From NCBI RefSeq assembly GCF_004792415.1, contig NZ_CP038853.1, forward strand, positions 2,542,001-2,606,000: a stretch of 64,000 nucleotides of DNA, given 5' to 3'. Shown one piece after another: positions 42,388 to 51,028 of this stretch; position 1 is the first letter of the stretch, and each line of letters opens with the position of its first letter. Under the pieces are notes generated by a model that saw nothing but the letters and a program-made list of their open reading frames with translations, was not told the DNA's origin and searched no databases. Source of the DNA: Pantoea vagans (GTDB taxonomy: Bacteria > Pseudomonadota > Gammaproteobacteria > Enterobacterales > Enterobacteriaceae). The translations under genes and the position numbers were made by a program.

Positions 42388-43479
42388 TTAACCGAAATAG
42401 GCTGGGCCAGTTTTGTCTTTTTTGCCTTTCTTGCCTTTAGCTTTTATGTTTACCACAAGGTTATAGGTGAAACTCAGTCCCGATGATGTCAGAGAGAAAA
42501 CCAGTGATTCAACCAGCCATGAACGATCCTCACGGGAGCCGAACCCGGACGTTGTAACGCGTGACTCTGCCGTCAGTGCGATGTGTCTGGGACGGCATGG
42601 GCCAGTGAGCGTCATTTTTTGTTCGTTACGCTGTGCCTGCGTTTTACGGGCCTTTGCCTGCTGGTCTGCAGTGGATTTTCCCGATTGGGTATAGGGGCTG
42701 GTTAATGCGGGACCATCGTGATCAACTGACGTGGTTTTTGTTCTGCCGTCAGCCTCATCAAAATAGCGCACGGTGATCTTCTCTTTTTTCTCCCCTGACC
42801 CGGTTGAGCTGCCTCGCTGACCTTCACTATAGGACCAGGTGGAAAGTTCATCGGGGGTAATGGTGATACTTCCCACCCCTTTACCGGCAGCAGTTTTCAT
42901 CGCCCCCTGCACCAGAAACAGCCAGTATCCACCAGCAGGTTTACTGATGGCATTGTAGGTTCTCGCCAGCCGTGACATCAGATTGGCATCTGACTCTGCA
43001 ACCTGGTCGATGTGATCGATGTGAATTTCTGCGAGTTCTGCGGCCACCTTCGGCTTCAGCCCGTTGTCTGCGGCCACAGTTTTGACAAGATCGGCCAGCC
43101 GGATATCATCCCAGCTGCGCGTTTTGTGGCTCAGTACATTGCCGGGATGTTTCTGTGCGTTCATCGGTGCCGCAGTAGCATAGATTTCAACGCGCCGGGG
43201 TGGCCCACTGCTGCCCACCCCTGAAACGACAAACCAACCCTTATCGACCAGCTGATCATTAAAGCCCAGCGCCACCCGCAGACGCGCGCCCTTAGATGGC
43301 AGCGGCAGCGTTGCAGAAATCAGCGTAATCTTCAGTTCGTCGGCTTTAGCCGTTGCGCCGCCATTATCAGTCAGGGTGAGTTCAGCCAGGCAACCCTGCA
43401 GAGCGCGGGTAATGTCCTTGCCCTCTGCGCTCACGCTGAATGCTGGCGCATACTCTGGATTTACAATCTGTTCAGTCAT
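42388..43479 (-). CDS. Phage late control protein D (tail, P2 gpD-like)
   Basis: A 363-residue hub protein of the contractile tail (gp27/VgrG N-terminal-like fold). Start YAPAFSVSAEGKDITRALQGCLAELTLTDN and RLARTYNAISKPAGGYWLF are typical of the family. It links tube and baseplate. A Lys/Gly-rich C-terminus (KGKKGKKDKT) is unusual but seen in relatives. Confidence 0.92.
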   Translation of the reverse strand: MTEQIVNPEYAPAFSVSAEGKDITRALQGCLAELTLTDNGGATAKADELKITLISATLPLPSKGARLRVALGFNDQLVDKGWFVVSGVGSSGPPRRVEIYATAAPMNAQKHPGNVLSHKTRSWDDIRLADLVKTVAADNGLKPKVAAELAEIHIDHIDQVAESDANLMSRLARTYNAISKPAGGYWLFLVQGAMKTAAGKGVGSITITPDELSTWSYSEGQRGSSTGSGEKKEKITVRYFDEADGRTKTTSVDHDGPALTSPYTQSGKSTADQQAKARKTQAQRNEQKMTLTGPCRPRHIALTAESRVTTSGFGSREDRSWLVESLVFSLTSSGLSFTYNLVVNIKAKGKKGKKDKTGPAYFG

Positions 43480-43480
43480 G

Positions 43481-43696
43481 TTAATCCCACAGGCTAATTG
43501 CAGAATCAGTAACCGGCGTGGTCAGGTCAGGGAGAGTGACGGCAACTCCTGCAGGCAGAATAGCCTCCCTGTCTGCCAGCCCCCGGTTTGCCTCCAGTAC
43601 CGCTGAAACATTGGCAGACAAATTTGCAGTGCCATAGTGATCTGCGCAAATGGCATCCAGCACATCGCCATCACGGGTTTGATATATCGTCGGCAT
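43481..43696 (-). CDS. Tail protein X with LysM-like domain (P2 gpX)
   Basis: A 71-residue protein: YQTRDGDVLDAICADHYG... ILPAGVAVTLPDL is the LysM-like pattern of gpX, which sits at the tail hub. Overlaps gpU by 26 bp. Confidence 0.9.
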   Translation of the reverse strand: MPTIYQTRDGDVLDAICADHYGTANLSANVSAVLEANRGLADREAILPAGVAVTLPDLTTPVTDSAISLWD

Positions 43697-44141
43697 AATG
43701 TTTTAACGTCATCGTCCAGTTTTTATTACGGTGTCCGCCTCCCGGCAGGAACCGATCAGTGGTATCGCTGAATTGAGTTACCGCCCACCAGCCCAGCACA
43801 TCGCCCTCACCACTTACCAGCAACTGGGGCTGAGCCAAATCAGCAAGGTCGTACAGGTCATTGACTGCATCGACACCGTTACGGAAAAACGCATGCGCCT
43901 CTCCATCGAGCCGCACCGTCCGTCCGGGTTTTCCTGTGTACTGCAACAGGCTCTGTTTACCTATTCTCTCCTGCTCACTCCAGTTCCAGTTGGCCTCGCG
44001 CGAAAGCGATTTATACGCAACGGTATCAATGGAGAATGCAAAATCGCCCAGCATCAACATGACGCGTGCAGCCTGACCGCCACGGATGGCAGACTGCTGC
44101 GCCTGCCCGGACGCCTCAATTAACGGGATAATTTCACTCAC
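43671..44141 (-). CDS. Tail protein U (P2 gpU-like)
   Basis: A 156-residue protein: MLMLGDFAFSIDTVAYKSLSREANWNW and the later DVLGWWAVTQFSDTTDRFLPGG are gpU features. Needed to finish the tail. Overlaps the tape measure gene by 4 bp. Confidence 0.9.
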   Translation of the reverse strand: MSEIIPLIEASGQAQQSAIRGGQAARVMLMLGDFAFSIDTVAYKSLSREANWNWSEQERIGKQSLLQYTGKPGRTVRLDGEAHAFFRNGVDAVNDLYDLADLAQPQLLVSGEGDVLGWWAVTQFSDTTDRFLPGGGHRNKNWTMTLKHYADDISNP

Positions 44142-45973
44142 CAGATCGCACCTCCATCCAGCATGCTGTTATCACCTGTAAATGCCGGGTTGGTTTTGGT
44201 TATGGCCTCAACCTCATCAGCAATCCCCTGCTCGCTCTGTCCCTGCGCGCCGTTAATCTCAAAGTGGTATTCAAATTTGCGATTATCGGTCATCTGAAAC
44301 TGTTTCTGTTGTATGTCAGCAGAATCAACGCGCTCACTGAGTTCACCCCAGTTTCTGCCTGAATGACCATCAGCCCAACGAGGATCGTTCATGACTACAT
44401 CAGTCTTAAAATCAAACGGCTCGAATTTGAGATGAGGTAGAGGGGGGAAAAGAGCAGGAGCTGTTTCTTTATCTTTAATACTGGGAGCGGGTTTATCATT
44501 GCTGGTATCGGGTTTGTCACTGCTGGCATCAGAGATAAAGGCGTTCTTTTTCAGGGCAACCGTAAAATCAGGCAGGCTTTCCTTCTTCGCAGTCAGATAG
44601 GGATCGAGCGCCTTATCAAACGTCTCGTCGTCATCACTGAAAAAGCCACGGGTATCCGTATAGGATTTTTTAACCTGCTCCGGCAATTCCGGGTGCCGCT
44701 TCAGTTGCTGATCGAACCACTCCTCCTGACCGTTGCGTTTTGCCGTCATTCTGGCGATATCAACCGAGCCAGTCATCGCCAGCGATTTCAAAACATTTTT
44801 TTGATCACCCCTTTCGTCAGGTAACAGCCACGACAGTTTTTTAGCCAGGGCATAAATAATTTTTCCGACATACACTACCCCCTGACCAAATGTCATTACA
44901 CCGGGGTACAGGTCATTGCGCAGGAAGTTCACGACCTTGTTGATGCCGCCGCCCTTGAACCACTCTGCTAAATCGCCAGTAAGCTCGCGAATAGCCGGTG
45001 ATAGCTGGTTACCCAGCTGTCCTGAAATTTCAGCCCCCGCACTGAACAGGACGGTTTTGAGGTTTTCTACGGCTTTATTGCCTTCCACCGCGCCAGCAGC
45101 GCCCGCTTTGGTGACGAGGTTATAGCGGTGCTGCTCATCCATTAACTCCCGGTAGCTCCTGCCAGACTGTTTCACCAGCATCAGCAGCTTGCTGGCCTCG
45201 CCGCCAAATAGAGAATCCAGAGCAAACGAGGCTTTTGATTCGTCTTTCAGGCTCAGGGCGCGCTCAATAATTTTATTAAACTGCGCCATGTCGCTCAGGC
45301 CAGCCATGTCACCCGCTTTGAAACCCAGCGTATCAAATGCATCCTGCAGGGAACTCTGCTTGCCGTTCTGCTTATACTCCCCGGATTTGTGCAGGTACTC
45401 TTCAAACAGATCGCCAAAATTCTCGCCGGTCATATCGTACTGTTTTGCCAGCGAGTCCCACGCGTTGTAGGTCTCCACATCGACGCCATAGCTGCGTGCC
45501 ACACCCGTCTGCCGTGCCGTTTCGGCATTGGTGGCCGCTGGCGCAATGAGCGAAGCCAGCGCGGTCGCAACCACGCCACCGCCGCCAATTCCCAGCCCCG
45601 GTGCTACCATGCCCCCGAGATGCCCACCGACGCTTAAGCCCCGCCTGAACAATCCGCCCGCTTTGCCCTTAAATGCCTGCATACGCTCGCCACGCTGAAT
45701 CTGGCGGTTGAGTTTTTGCTGTTCAGCTTCGGTTTTTCGTATCTCGCGCGTCACTGAACTGTACTGGCGTTTCAAATCGCCGATGCTGCCTCCGGCCAGC
45801 TTCGCTTTTTTAATCTCCGAGGCGAGTTTTGTCTGGTCCTTAGTCAGACGCTCAGATTCTTTTCCCACCGCTTTCAGGTTCTTTTGCAGGTCTGTTGCTG
45901 AGCGTTTCCATGAACTGTCGATATTGCCGCCAAATGTGATGGTGGCTTTAAGATTTTGACTTATTCCGGCCAC
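44138..45973 (-). CDS. Tail tape measure protein (P2 gpT-like)
   Basis: A 611-residue tape measure. N-terminal 100 residues are coiled coil (LKAVGKESERLTKDQTKLASEIKKAKL), followed by the Gly-rich hydrophobic MVAPGLGIGGGGVVATALASLIAPAAT region typical of tape measures, then helical repeats. Length fits a tail shorter than P2 (gpT 815). Starts inside the gpE' frame. Confidence 0.9.
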   Translation of the reverse strand: MAGISQNLKATITFGGNIDSSWKRSATDLQKNLKAVGKESERLTKDQTKLASEIKKAKLAGGSIGDLKRQYSSVTREIRKTEAEQQKLNRQIQRGERMQAFKGKAGGLFRRGLSVGGHLGGMVAPGLGIGGGGVVATALASLIAPAATNAETARQTGVARSYGVDVETYNAWDSLAKQYDMTGENFGDLFEEYLHKSGEYKQNGKQSSLQDAFDTLGFKAGDMAGLSDMAQFNKIIERALSLKDESKASFALDSLFGGEASKLLMLVKQSGRSYRELMDEQHRYNLVTKAGAAGAVEGNKAVENLKTVLFSAGAEISGQLGNQLSPAIRELTGDLAEWFKGGGINKVVNFLRNDLYPGVMTFGQGVVYVGKIIYALAKKLSWLLPDERGDQKNVLKSLAMTGSVDIARMTAKRNGQEEWFDQQLKRHPELPEQVKKSYTDTRGFFSDDDETFDKALDPYLTAKKESLPDFTVALKKNAFISDASSDKPDTSNDKPAPSIKDKETAPALFPPLPHLKFEPFDFKTDVVMNDPRWADGHSGRNWGELSERVDSADIQQKQFQMTDNRKFEYHFEINGAQGQSEQGIADEVEAITKTNPAFTGDNSMLDGGAIW

Positions 45974-46127
45974 GGCTTATTGCCTCAATTTCATCAAACA
46001 GAAAATCGGAAAACGTGCTGAATGGCATATCCAGATAGTCCCCCATCGGAAAATGCAACCGCCTGCCCAGAAAGCGGATTGCCCGGATCAACTCTCCTTC
46101 GGTCGCTCTGCGGGCGGGAGCATAAAA
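45948..46127 (-). CDS. gpE' extension by -1 frameshift of gpE
   Basis: After the gpE stop, the -1 frame continues as ...RRATEGELIRAIRFLGRRLHFPMGDYLDM... and ends inside the tape measure gene, giving about 60 residues. This is the GpE'-type part of the E/E+E' tail chaperone pair of P2. The slip would occur in the GTTTTTA run at 46123-46129; it is not the canonical TTTTTTG, so the site is inferred from the frame layout. Confidence 0.6.
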   Translation of the reverse strand, partial: FYAPARRATEGELIRAIRFLGRRLHFPMGDYLDMPFSTFSDFLFDEIEAISRGRNKSKS

Positions 46128-46375
46128 ACGTTGAAGGCGTCCGTCAGCTGCGCATAATCCGCTGCTGTCAGCAGCCAGATATCCTGTTCGCTGAGGTTAC
46201 ATAGCTGCGCAATCATCCGCGCCTCCTTCTCTTCTTCATTACCGCGATCTTTTGCATGTGCGATGCGGTCACGCACCAGAGGTTCGCGCATGTGAACAAC
46301 GCTTAACTCCGCGCCACCCTCCAGCGTGACCGGGGTAAACAGTTTGATGTTTCGTGTTGAAGCGGGAAAACTCAT
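46088..46375 (-). CDS. Tail assembly chaperone (P2 gpE-like)
   Basis: A 95-residue protein. FTPVTLEGGAELSVVHMREPLVRDRI and CNLSEQDIWLLTAADYAQL are typical of the Mu gp41/P2 gpE family. Acts on the tape measure protein during tail assembly, in two forms made by ribosomal frameshift. Confidence 0.88.
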   Translation of the reverse strand: MSFPASTRNIKLFTPVTLEGGAELSVVHMREPLVRDRIAHAKDRGNEEEKEARMIAQLCNLSEQDIWLLTAADYAQLTDAFNVFMLPPAERPKES

Positions 46376-46438
46376 AATTAGCTCCTTAAATAAAAAACGG
46401 CCCGGAGGCCGTTATGAGTGAAGGACTATGGGGGCAGA

Positions 46439-46945
46439 TTACAGGCGAACTTTTGATGCCAGTCCGGCCAGTACGTCAACGCCGTTTACGCGCCGGGCAA
46501 ACCGCTCTGTGTCGATTTCAAAAAGCTCTTTTCCGTCTTTTGTCTGTTTGTAGTAGCTGACCGCAATGTCAACCGTGGTGGCGTTTTCGGAAAGGGTGTC
46601 TTTGCCGCGCGCATCCGGCGTGACTGTGTGAACAAATCCCTCAATCTCCTCAATCGTTCCCAGCGCGGTGCCATTAGCCAGATAGCCCTGATACGCAGTG
46701 AATCGACGACGACTGCCACTGACGAAGCCAAATGCCGTCAGCATGTCGGTATCAATGCCGTAAAATTTAATCTGACAGGTCAGCGCCTCCATGCCGTCAT
46801 CAACGGGTGTCGGTGCGTCCTGCGCACCGGTACGCAGATCGGTTTTGACGATTGCCAGTGTCGGTGGCGTAAACTCGTGTGCGCCCTGAATGCGCACCCC
46901 CTCCCGGAAAAACGTCCAGACGCGTAATGTGTTTTTATCACTCAT
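46439..46945 (-). CDS. Major tail tube protein (P2 FII-like)
   Basis: A 168-residue inner tube protein: TFFREGVRIQGAHEFTPPTLAIV start and GMEALTCQIKFYGIDTDMLTAFG. Overlaps the sheath gene by 4 bp. Confidence 0.93.
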   Translation of the reverse strand: MSDKNTLRVWTFFREGVRIQGAHEFTPPTLAIVKTDLRTGAQDAPTPVDDGMEALTCQIKFYGIDTDMLTAFGFVSGSRRRFTAYQGYLANGTALGTIEEIEGFVHTVTPDARGKDTLSENATTVDIAVSYYKQTKDGKELFEIDTERFARRVNGVDVLAGLASKVRL

Positions 46946-48411
46946 GCCGCCAGCAGCTCCTCAATTGCGTAATTGTTGTTAACCCGGACGCGCAGGCTGA
47001 TCAGTTCCGTTGGTGATTTCGGACCAAAATCGTAATTGATATAGAGTTCACCCGCCGCCAGCGTTTCCTCTGTATTCAGCTCCTCATCCAGCCAGGCGGT
47101 GCCGCCAAAGATGGCACCCAACTTCACTAACGAACGCATGTACGAATTAATCGTTCCGATAATGTCATCCGCGTTTTCACGATCCAGGGGGCGGTCCACA
47201 TAGGGCAGCATGGCCTCCTGAATGCTGTCCTCGATGACGTCCGCCGTTCGCCGCACCGATTCAAAATGCCACTGCGGATCATCTGCGCACAGACGGTTTC
47301 CCCAGTGTTTAAATCCCGAACGACGCACGATGGTTGAGACGTTCTGCATATTCAGCAGATTGGCATCGCAGTTTCTGTCGCCGAGGATAAATTCATCAAT
47401 CTGCTCAACCCCGAGGATATTGTTGATGTCCTGATTGGATTTGCTCCACCACCAGCCCTTTTCGAAATCAATGCGCGCACGCAGTCCGGCAGCAAAGGCG
47501 GAGTAAGGCCGGTAAACCAGCTGTCCATCGGCGTTGCTGACCTGAACGCGGGGGCGTAACAATTCAACGCGTGCGCCATAAGACTGGCGGCGCTGGACCA
47601 CTTCCTGCAGTGTCGACCCTGATTTGCAGTCTACATATGCCACCGCACGCAGTTTTCCGGCGACAGTTTCAAGCCCCTTTCCGACCGCATCGTCTTCGCT
47701 GAATCCGGGGGCAATCACAATGCGCGGCTGATAGGAGTTCACCGATTTACTGGCGGAAAGTTTTTTGATGCCAGCCAGGACGGCAGCGCGCTGGTTTGTG
47801 GCGTCAGCATCCTCAGCGACACGAACAACCACCGTCAGCGCATTACGCTGGTCGTTGATTTCCGACAACGCCTGCGCCAGCGTTCCGGCATTACCGAGGC
47901 GTGACAACATCGTCGTGCCAACAATGGCCACCGGCGTATTGAGCGGAAACGGCTCATCCTCTCCGCCGCTCAGCTGAATACTGAAAGGAGTAACGATGCC
48001 GGTTCCGGTAGCCACGGCGGTCACTTTTGCATCTGCCAGCGGCTTCATAGCACTTGCTATCTGGGAGGCTGTAGCTGTGGTTACGCCCTTAGCATCACAG
48101 CCCAGCGTAATGCTGACTTTCAGGGCAGACGCATCCCACTTAACTTCAGTTGGAATCGCGGCGGGTTTGGCTGCATCCGGAACGGCTGCAACGGCCTCAA
48201 CGGCGATCACGTTTCCCGCCCTGCCGGGTACTCTGGCCGTAAAATTAATCACATTATCCATAATGGGCGTGCCGGTAGTTGCACTGGCTGGCGTACCGGC
48301 GGATGCATCAGGTGCCGTTCCCACCAGCCCGATAATTGCCGTCTGAATCGTCGTCACTGCAACGGTCCCAGACGTTAACTCTATTGTTTCAACCCCATGT
48401 AAATCAGCCAT
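46942..48411 (-). CDS. Contractile tail sheath protein (P2 FI-like)
   Basis: A 489-residue sheath protein with HGVETIELTSGTVAVTTIQTAIIGLVGTAPD start, GVEQIDEFILGDRNCDANLL and FKHWGNRLCADDPQWHFESVRRTADVIEDS in the C-terminal contractile core. Shows the tail is of myovirus type. Confidence 0.95.
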   Translation of the reverse strand: MADLHGVETIELTSGTVAVTTIQTAIIGLVGTAPDASAGTPASATTGTPIMDNVINFTARVPGRAGNVIAVEAVAAVPDAAKPAAIPTEVKWDASALKVSITLGCDAKGVTTATASQIASAMKPLADAKVTAVATGTGIVTPFSIQLSGGEDEPFPLNTPVAIVGTTMLSRLGNAGTLAQALSEINDQRNALTVVVRVAEDADATNQRAAVLAGIKKLSASKSVNSYQPRIVIAPGFSEDDAVGKGLETVAGKLRAVAYVDCKSGSTLQEVVQRRQSYGARVELLRPRVQVSNADGQLVYRPYSAFAAGLRARIDFEKGWWWSKSNQDINNILGVEQIDEFILGDRNCDANLLNMQNVSTIVRRSGFKHWGNRLCADDPQWHFESVRRTADVIEDSIQEAMLPYVDRPLDRENADDIIGTINSYMRSLVKLGAIFGGTAWLDEELNTEETLAAGELYINYDFGPKSPTELISLRVRVNNNYAIEELLAA

Positions 48412-48449
48412 CTGTTTTCTCCAGGCATAAAAAAACCTGCTGAAGCAGG

Positions 48450-49049
48450 TTACATTTTCTGATTAGGTTCTCCGGTCGTTCCGCCGCTGTCGCCGGGATG
48501 GTCGTGTCCGTTATGCACCTTCCGCATAGCCCCCATAGTGCCGGTGCCGTCACTGATATCCCCGGTTGCGCCGATGTCGCCGTTCACCTGCGTTTTCCCC
48601 TGCACCGTCAGGGTTTCGGTGATTTCAACAGGACCATCCAGCGTGCCTTTACCGACAATTTTGTATGATCCTCCTGCTGCGATTTTGATTGTCAGTGCAT
48701 GGGCTTCCCGGTCATACCGGATTTCGGTGCCATCGCTATAACGGGTGATATGCTCGCTATCGCTCCCCTCTGGTACGGGCATTGCTCCCGTATTCCAGCC
48801 CGGAAACACCCGGCCATTATTCAGTTCCCCTGCCTCTGACAGCACGGTAACGGCATCACCCACGGCGAAAGGGTTTGAGTCGGAACGGTTAGCCCCCGAA
48901 AAACCCTGGCAAAGGGGCAGCCAGGTGGTGACGATATCCCCGAGATCGACGCGGCATTTTGGCTGCGTATCATGGCGGACTGAATGAATCACGCCACGGC
49001 GGATGAGATTAGCCAGCCGCCGCTGCAGGTCTCCACTGATATCACTCAT
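48450..49049 (-). CDS. Baseplate spike protein V (P2 gpV-like)
   Basis: A 199-residue spike: N-terminal OB-fold (GVIHSVRHDTQPKCRVDLGDIVTTWLPLCQGFSGAN), then beta-helix repeats, and the His-rich metal-binding tip VHNGHDHPGDSGG. It pierces the outer membrane. Overlaps the upstream gene by 8 bp. Confidence 0.92.
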   Translation of the reverse strand: MSDISGDLQRRLANLIRRGVIHSVRHDTQPKCRVDLGDIVTTWLPLCQGFSGANRSDSNPFAVGDAVTVLSEAGELNNGRVFPGWNTGAMPVPEGSDSEHITRYSDGTEIRYDREAHALTIKIAAGGSYKIVGKGTLDGPVEITETLTVQGKTQVNGDIGATGDISDGTGTMGAMRKVHNGHDHPGDSGGTTGEPNQKM

Positions 49050-49596
49050 CGGATTCTGACTCCCAGATCAGCCGATAGTCATCGACGTGCGCACGCCCGA
49101 CATCAGGTGATTTACCCAGCCACACCTTACGCAACGGCACACCTGAAGGCGCAAACGGGTCAGCACCAAATGCGGCTGATTGGGTGTATGAAACCCGCCA
49201 GACCAGGTAATCATCCATGCGGGGATCAAACTCATCACGTTCAGCCGATATGAATTCAGCTGGCTCTATGTGGCTGATACCAAATTGCTGACCGTCAATC
49301 CACTGCGTGATATCTGCTGCTGCAGTTCGCAAAAAAATTTCAGGTTTACTGGCGCTGGCTCCCTCAGAATCCACCACGACAAACAGATCACAGCTGAGCG
49401 AGACCTGCAGCTGGCCTTCATTACCGCCACCCTGCTCCCAGCTGTTTATAGTGAAATACACTGCGGGCGTGGTTAATCCAGTGAATCGGGGAATGTTTTT
49501 TTCGGGATAGGCATCCGCATCCCGCACCCACGCTATTTTTTTCAGCGCCGAAATCACGGCGTCATGGTACTGCCCCATCATTAACGGTTCAGCCAT
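49042..49596 (-). CDS. Head-tail region protein, possible tail terminator
   Basis: A 184-residue protein starting MAEPLMMGQYHDAVISALKKI. The position between the head completion genes and gpV, and the mixed alpha/beta pattern with VYFTINSWEQGGGNEGQLQVSLSCDLFVVV, fit a tail terminator-type protein, but I do not recognise a family motif. The ATG at 49596 is preferred over an earlier start in the neighbour's end. Confidence 0.6.
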   Translation of the reverse strand: MAEPLMMGQYHDAVISALKKIAWVRDADAYPEKNIPRFTGLTTPAVYFTINSWEQGGGNEGQLQVSLSCDLFVVVDSEGASASKPEIFLRTAAADITQWIDGQQFGISHIEPAEFISAERDEFDPRMDDYLVWRVSYTQSAAFGADPFAPSGVPLRKVWLGKSPDVGRAHVDDYRLIWESESDE

Positions 49597-49604
49597 TACA
49601 AACC

Positions 49605-50267
49605 TCACACAGAAATTCTGGCCTTAACACGGCCACGCAGATCACTCTCGAAATGGTGCATGAAAATCTCCATGACCTCCGCAAACGCGTTGTCCTCAAC
49701 GTAGTTCAGCATCGGTTCATAGATATCAATTTCGGCATCACGGGTGCGGCGCGTTTCCGGGTCACGGATCACTATTGTGCGTCGGTTGTCACGGCGACCG
49801 CGTGCGACCTCCCCATTCTCAAACGTGCGGGCTGACAGCAGGTTTCCTTTAGGGGTAAATCCGACGGTACTGGCCCGACGCCGCGACTTGATAAACCGGC
49901 CCGTTTTTTTGTCGTGCCGGTTATGATGTGGCCGCACGCGCCCAGAGATTTTCCCTTTCAAGTCTTTCACCTTTACCGCGTTCAGACCAAACCACAGCCG
50001 GAAATTATCCAGCGTGGAATTAGAGGCTGGCTGAATACGAAACGACAGGAGGCGGCGGCGCACCATGTTCATGCTGCGCGGCGCAAGCCCATCTTTCAGA
50101 TCGGCTAGAGCCCGTTTTCTCAGTGTTGCCCCTGTTCGCTGCAATGCCCGTGAATACGCGGCACGAAACTGTTTTTGTGTGGCTCCGATTTTTTCCGCTA
50201 TCCGCCAGATAGCGGTGACGTCAATATCCACGGGTAAATCCCGCCTTAGCCGCGATTCACGTGCCAT
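49605..50267 (-). CDS. Minor tail protein, gpZ-like
   Basis: A 220-residue basic protein. AAYSRALQRTGATLRKRALADLKDGLAPRS then many Arg/Lys stretches (RRRASTVGF, RGRRDNRRTIVIRD). The layout of helical start plus basic centre fits the gpZ/HK97-gp10-like connector family. Directly after the gene for the FII-like protein. Confidence 0.65.
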   Translation of the reverse strand: MARESRLRRDLPVDIDVTAIWRIAEKIGATQKQFRAAYSRALQRTGATLRKRALADLKDGLAPRSMNMVRRRLLSFRIQPASNSTLDNFRLWFGLNAVKVKDLKGKISGRVRPHHNRHDKKTGRFIKSRRRASTVGFTPKGNLLSARTFENGEVARGRRDNRRTIVIRDPETRRTRDAEIDIYEPMLNYVEDNAFAEVMEIFMHHFESDLRGRVKARISV

Positions 50268-50268
50268 T

Positions 50269-50628
50269 TCACTTACTCCAGTTATTTATCTCAGGCTGGG
50301 GCTTTCCCGGCTCACCGAACGCCAGCGAAACGCGGGTGCGGCCCTGTTCATCGGTTCCCACATGAGTCACGCGGTAATTCACGCCATTCACCACCGCACC
50401 GTCACCCTTAGACAGACCGGAAATATCAGCCGTCATGGCGCTGAATGCCGGTGCGTAGTCCTGCAACTCACCGCCGCCCGGCACACTCACAGGTGAATCG
50501 GGCGATTCAAATATCACCACCACCGGGCGCGCCTCCCCCCCCATTAGCAGGGTGGCCGGGGATTCCTCAGCAAACGCCCGGTTAATCCGGGCATCCGCTT
50601 TTGCCAGCCGCGAACGGAAGCGGTTCAT
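50269..50628 (-). CDS. Head-tail joining protein, FII-like
   Basis: A 119-residue protein. RLAKADARINRAFAEESPATL... and NGVNYRVTHVGTDEQGRTRVSLAFG fit the lambda FII type head-tail joining proteins. Its ATG shares a base with the stop of the decoration gene. Confidence 0.72.
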   Translation of the reverse strand: MNRFRSRLAKADARINRAFAEESPATLLMGGEARPVVVIFESPDSPVSVPGGGELQDYAPAFSAMTADISGLSKGDGAVVNGVNYRVTHVGTDEQGRTRVSLAFGEPGKPQPEINNWSK

Positions 50629-50963
50629 CAGAAGCCCAGCCGCACGGCAACAGACTCGTCACCGGCTTCAGCATCTGCCCAGGCTGTACCGGCAAGAGGA
50701 TTGGGCGCTGAGGCTTCACCAGCTTCAGCTGTCACCTTGCCGCCTGCCAGATAAAGTTTCTGGCCCGTGAGAATGGCCTCTGCCGCTTTTGGCAGTACGA
50801 AAACACCAGCCGTATGAAGTACGCCCCCTAAACCCGCCAGAATATCGTCATGCGCTACGCCCACCAGCGCCCCCACAACTACTGCCTCGCCGGACTGAAT
50901 TTCAGTTTCCCCGGTGTTCAGATAATCAATCGTTCTGCCGTCCTGCTGATAATTCGTTGCCAT
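50628..50963 (-). CDS. Head decoration protein (lambda gpD-like)
   Basis: A 111-residue capsid-stabilising protein: YQQDGRTIDYLNTGETEIQSGEAVVVGALVGVAHDDI, the small-capsomere decoration family. It binds at threefold sites of the expanded head. Confidence 0.88.
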   Translation of the reverse strand: MATNYQQDGRTIDYLNTGETEIQSGEAVVVGALVGVAHDDILAGLGGVLHTAGVFVLPKAAEAILTGQKLYLAGGKVTAEAGEASAPNPLAGTAWADAEAGDESVAVRLGF

Positions 50964-51028
50964 CGTTCCTCTCCAAAGAAAAAGGCGGCCTGTGCCGCCC
51001 AGATATAAGAAAGCCGCCCGGAGGCGGC

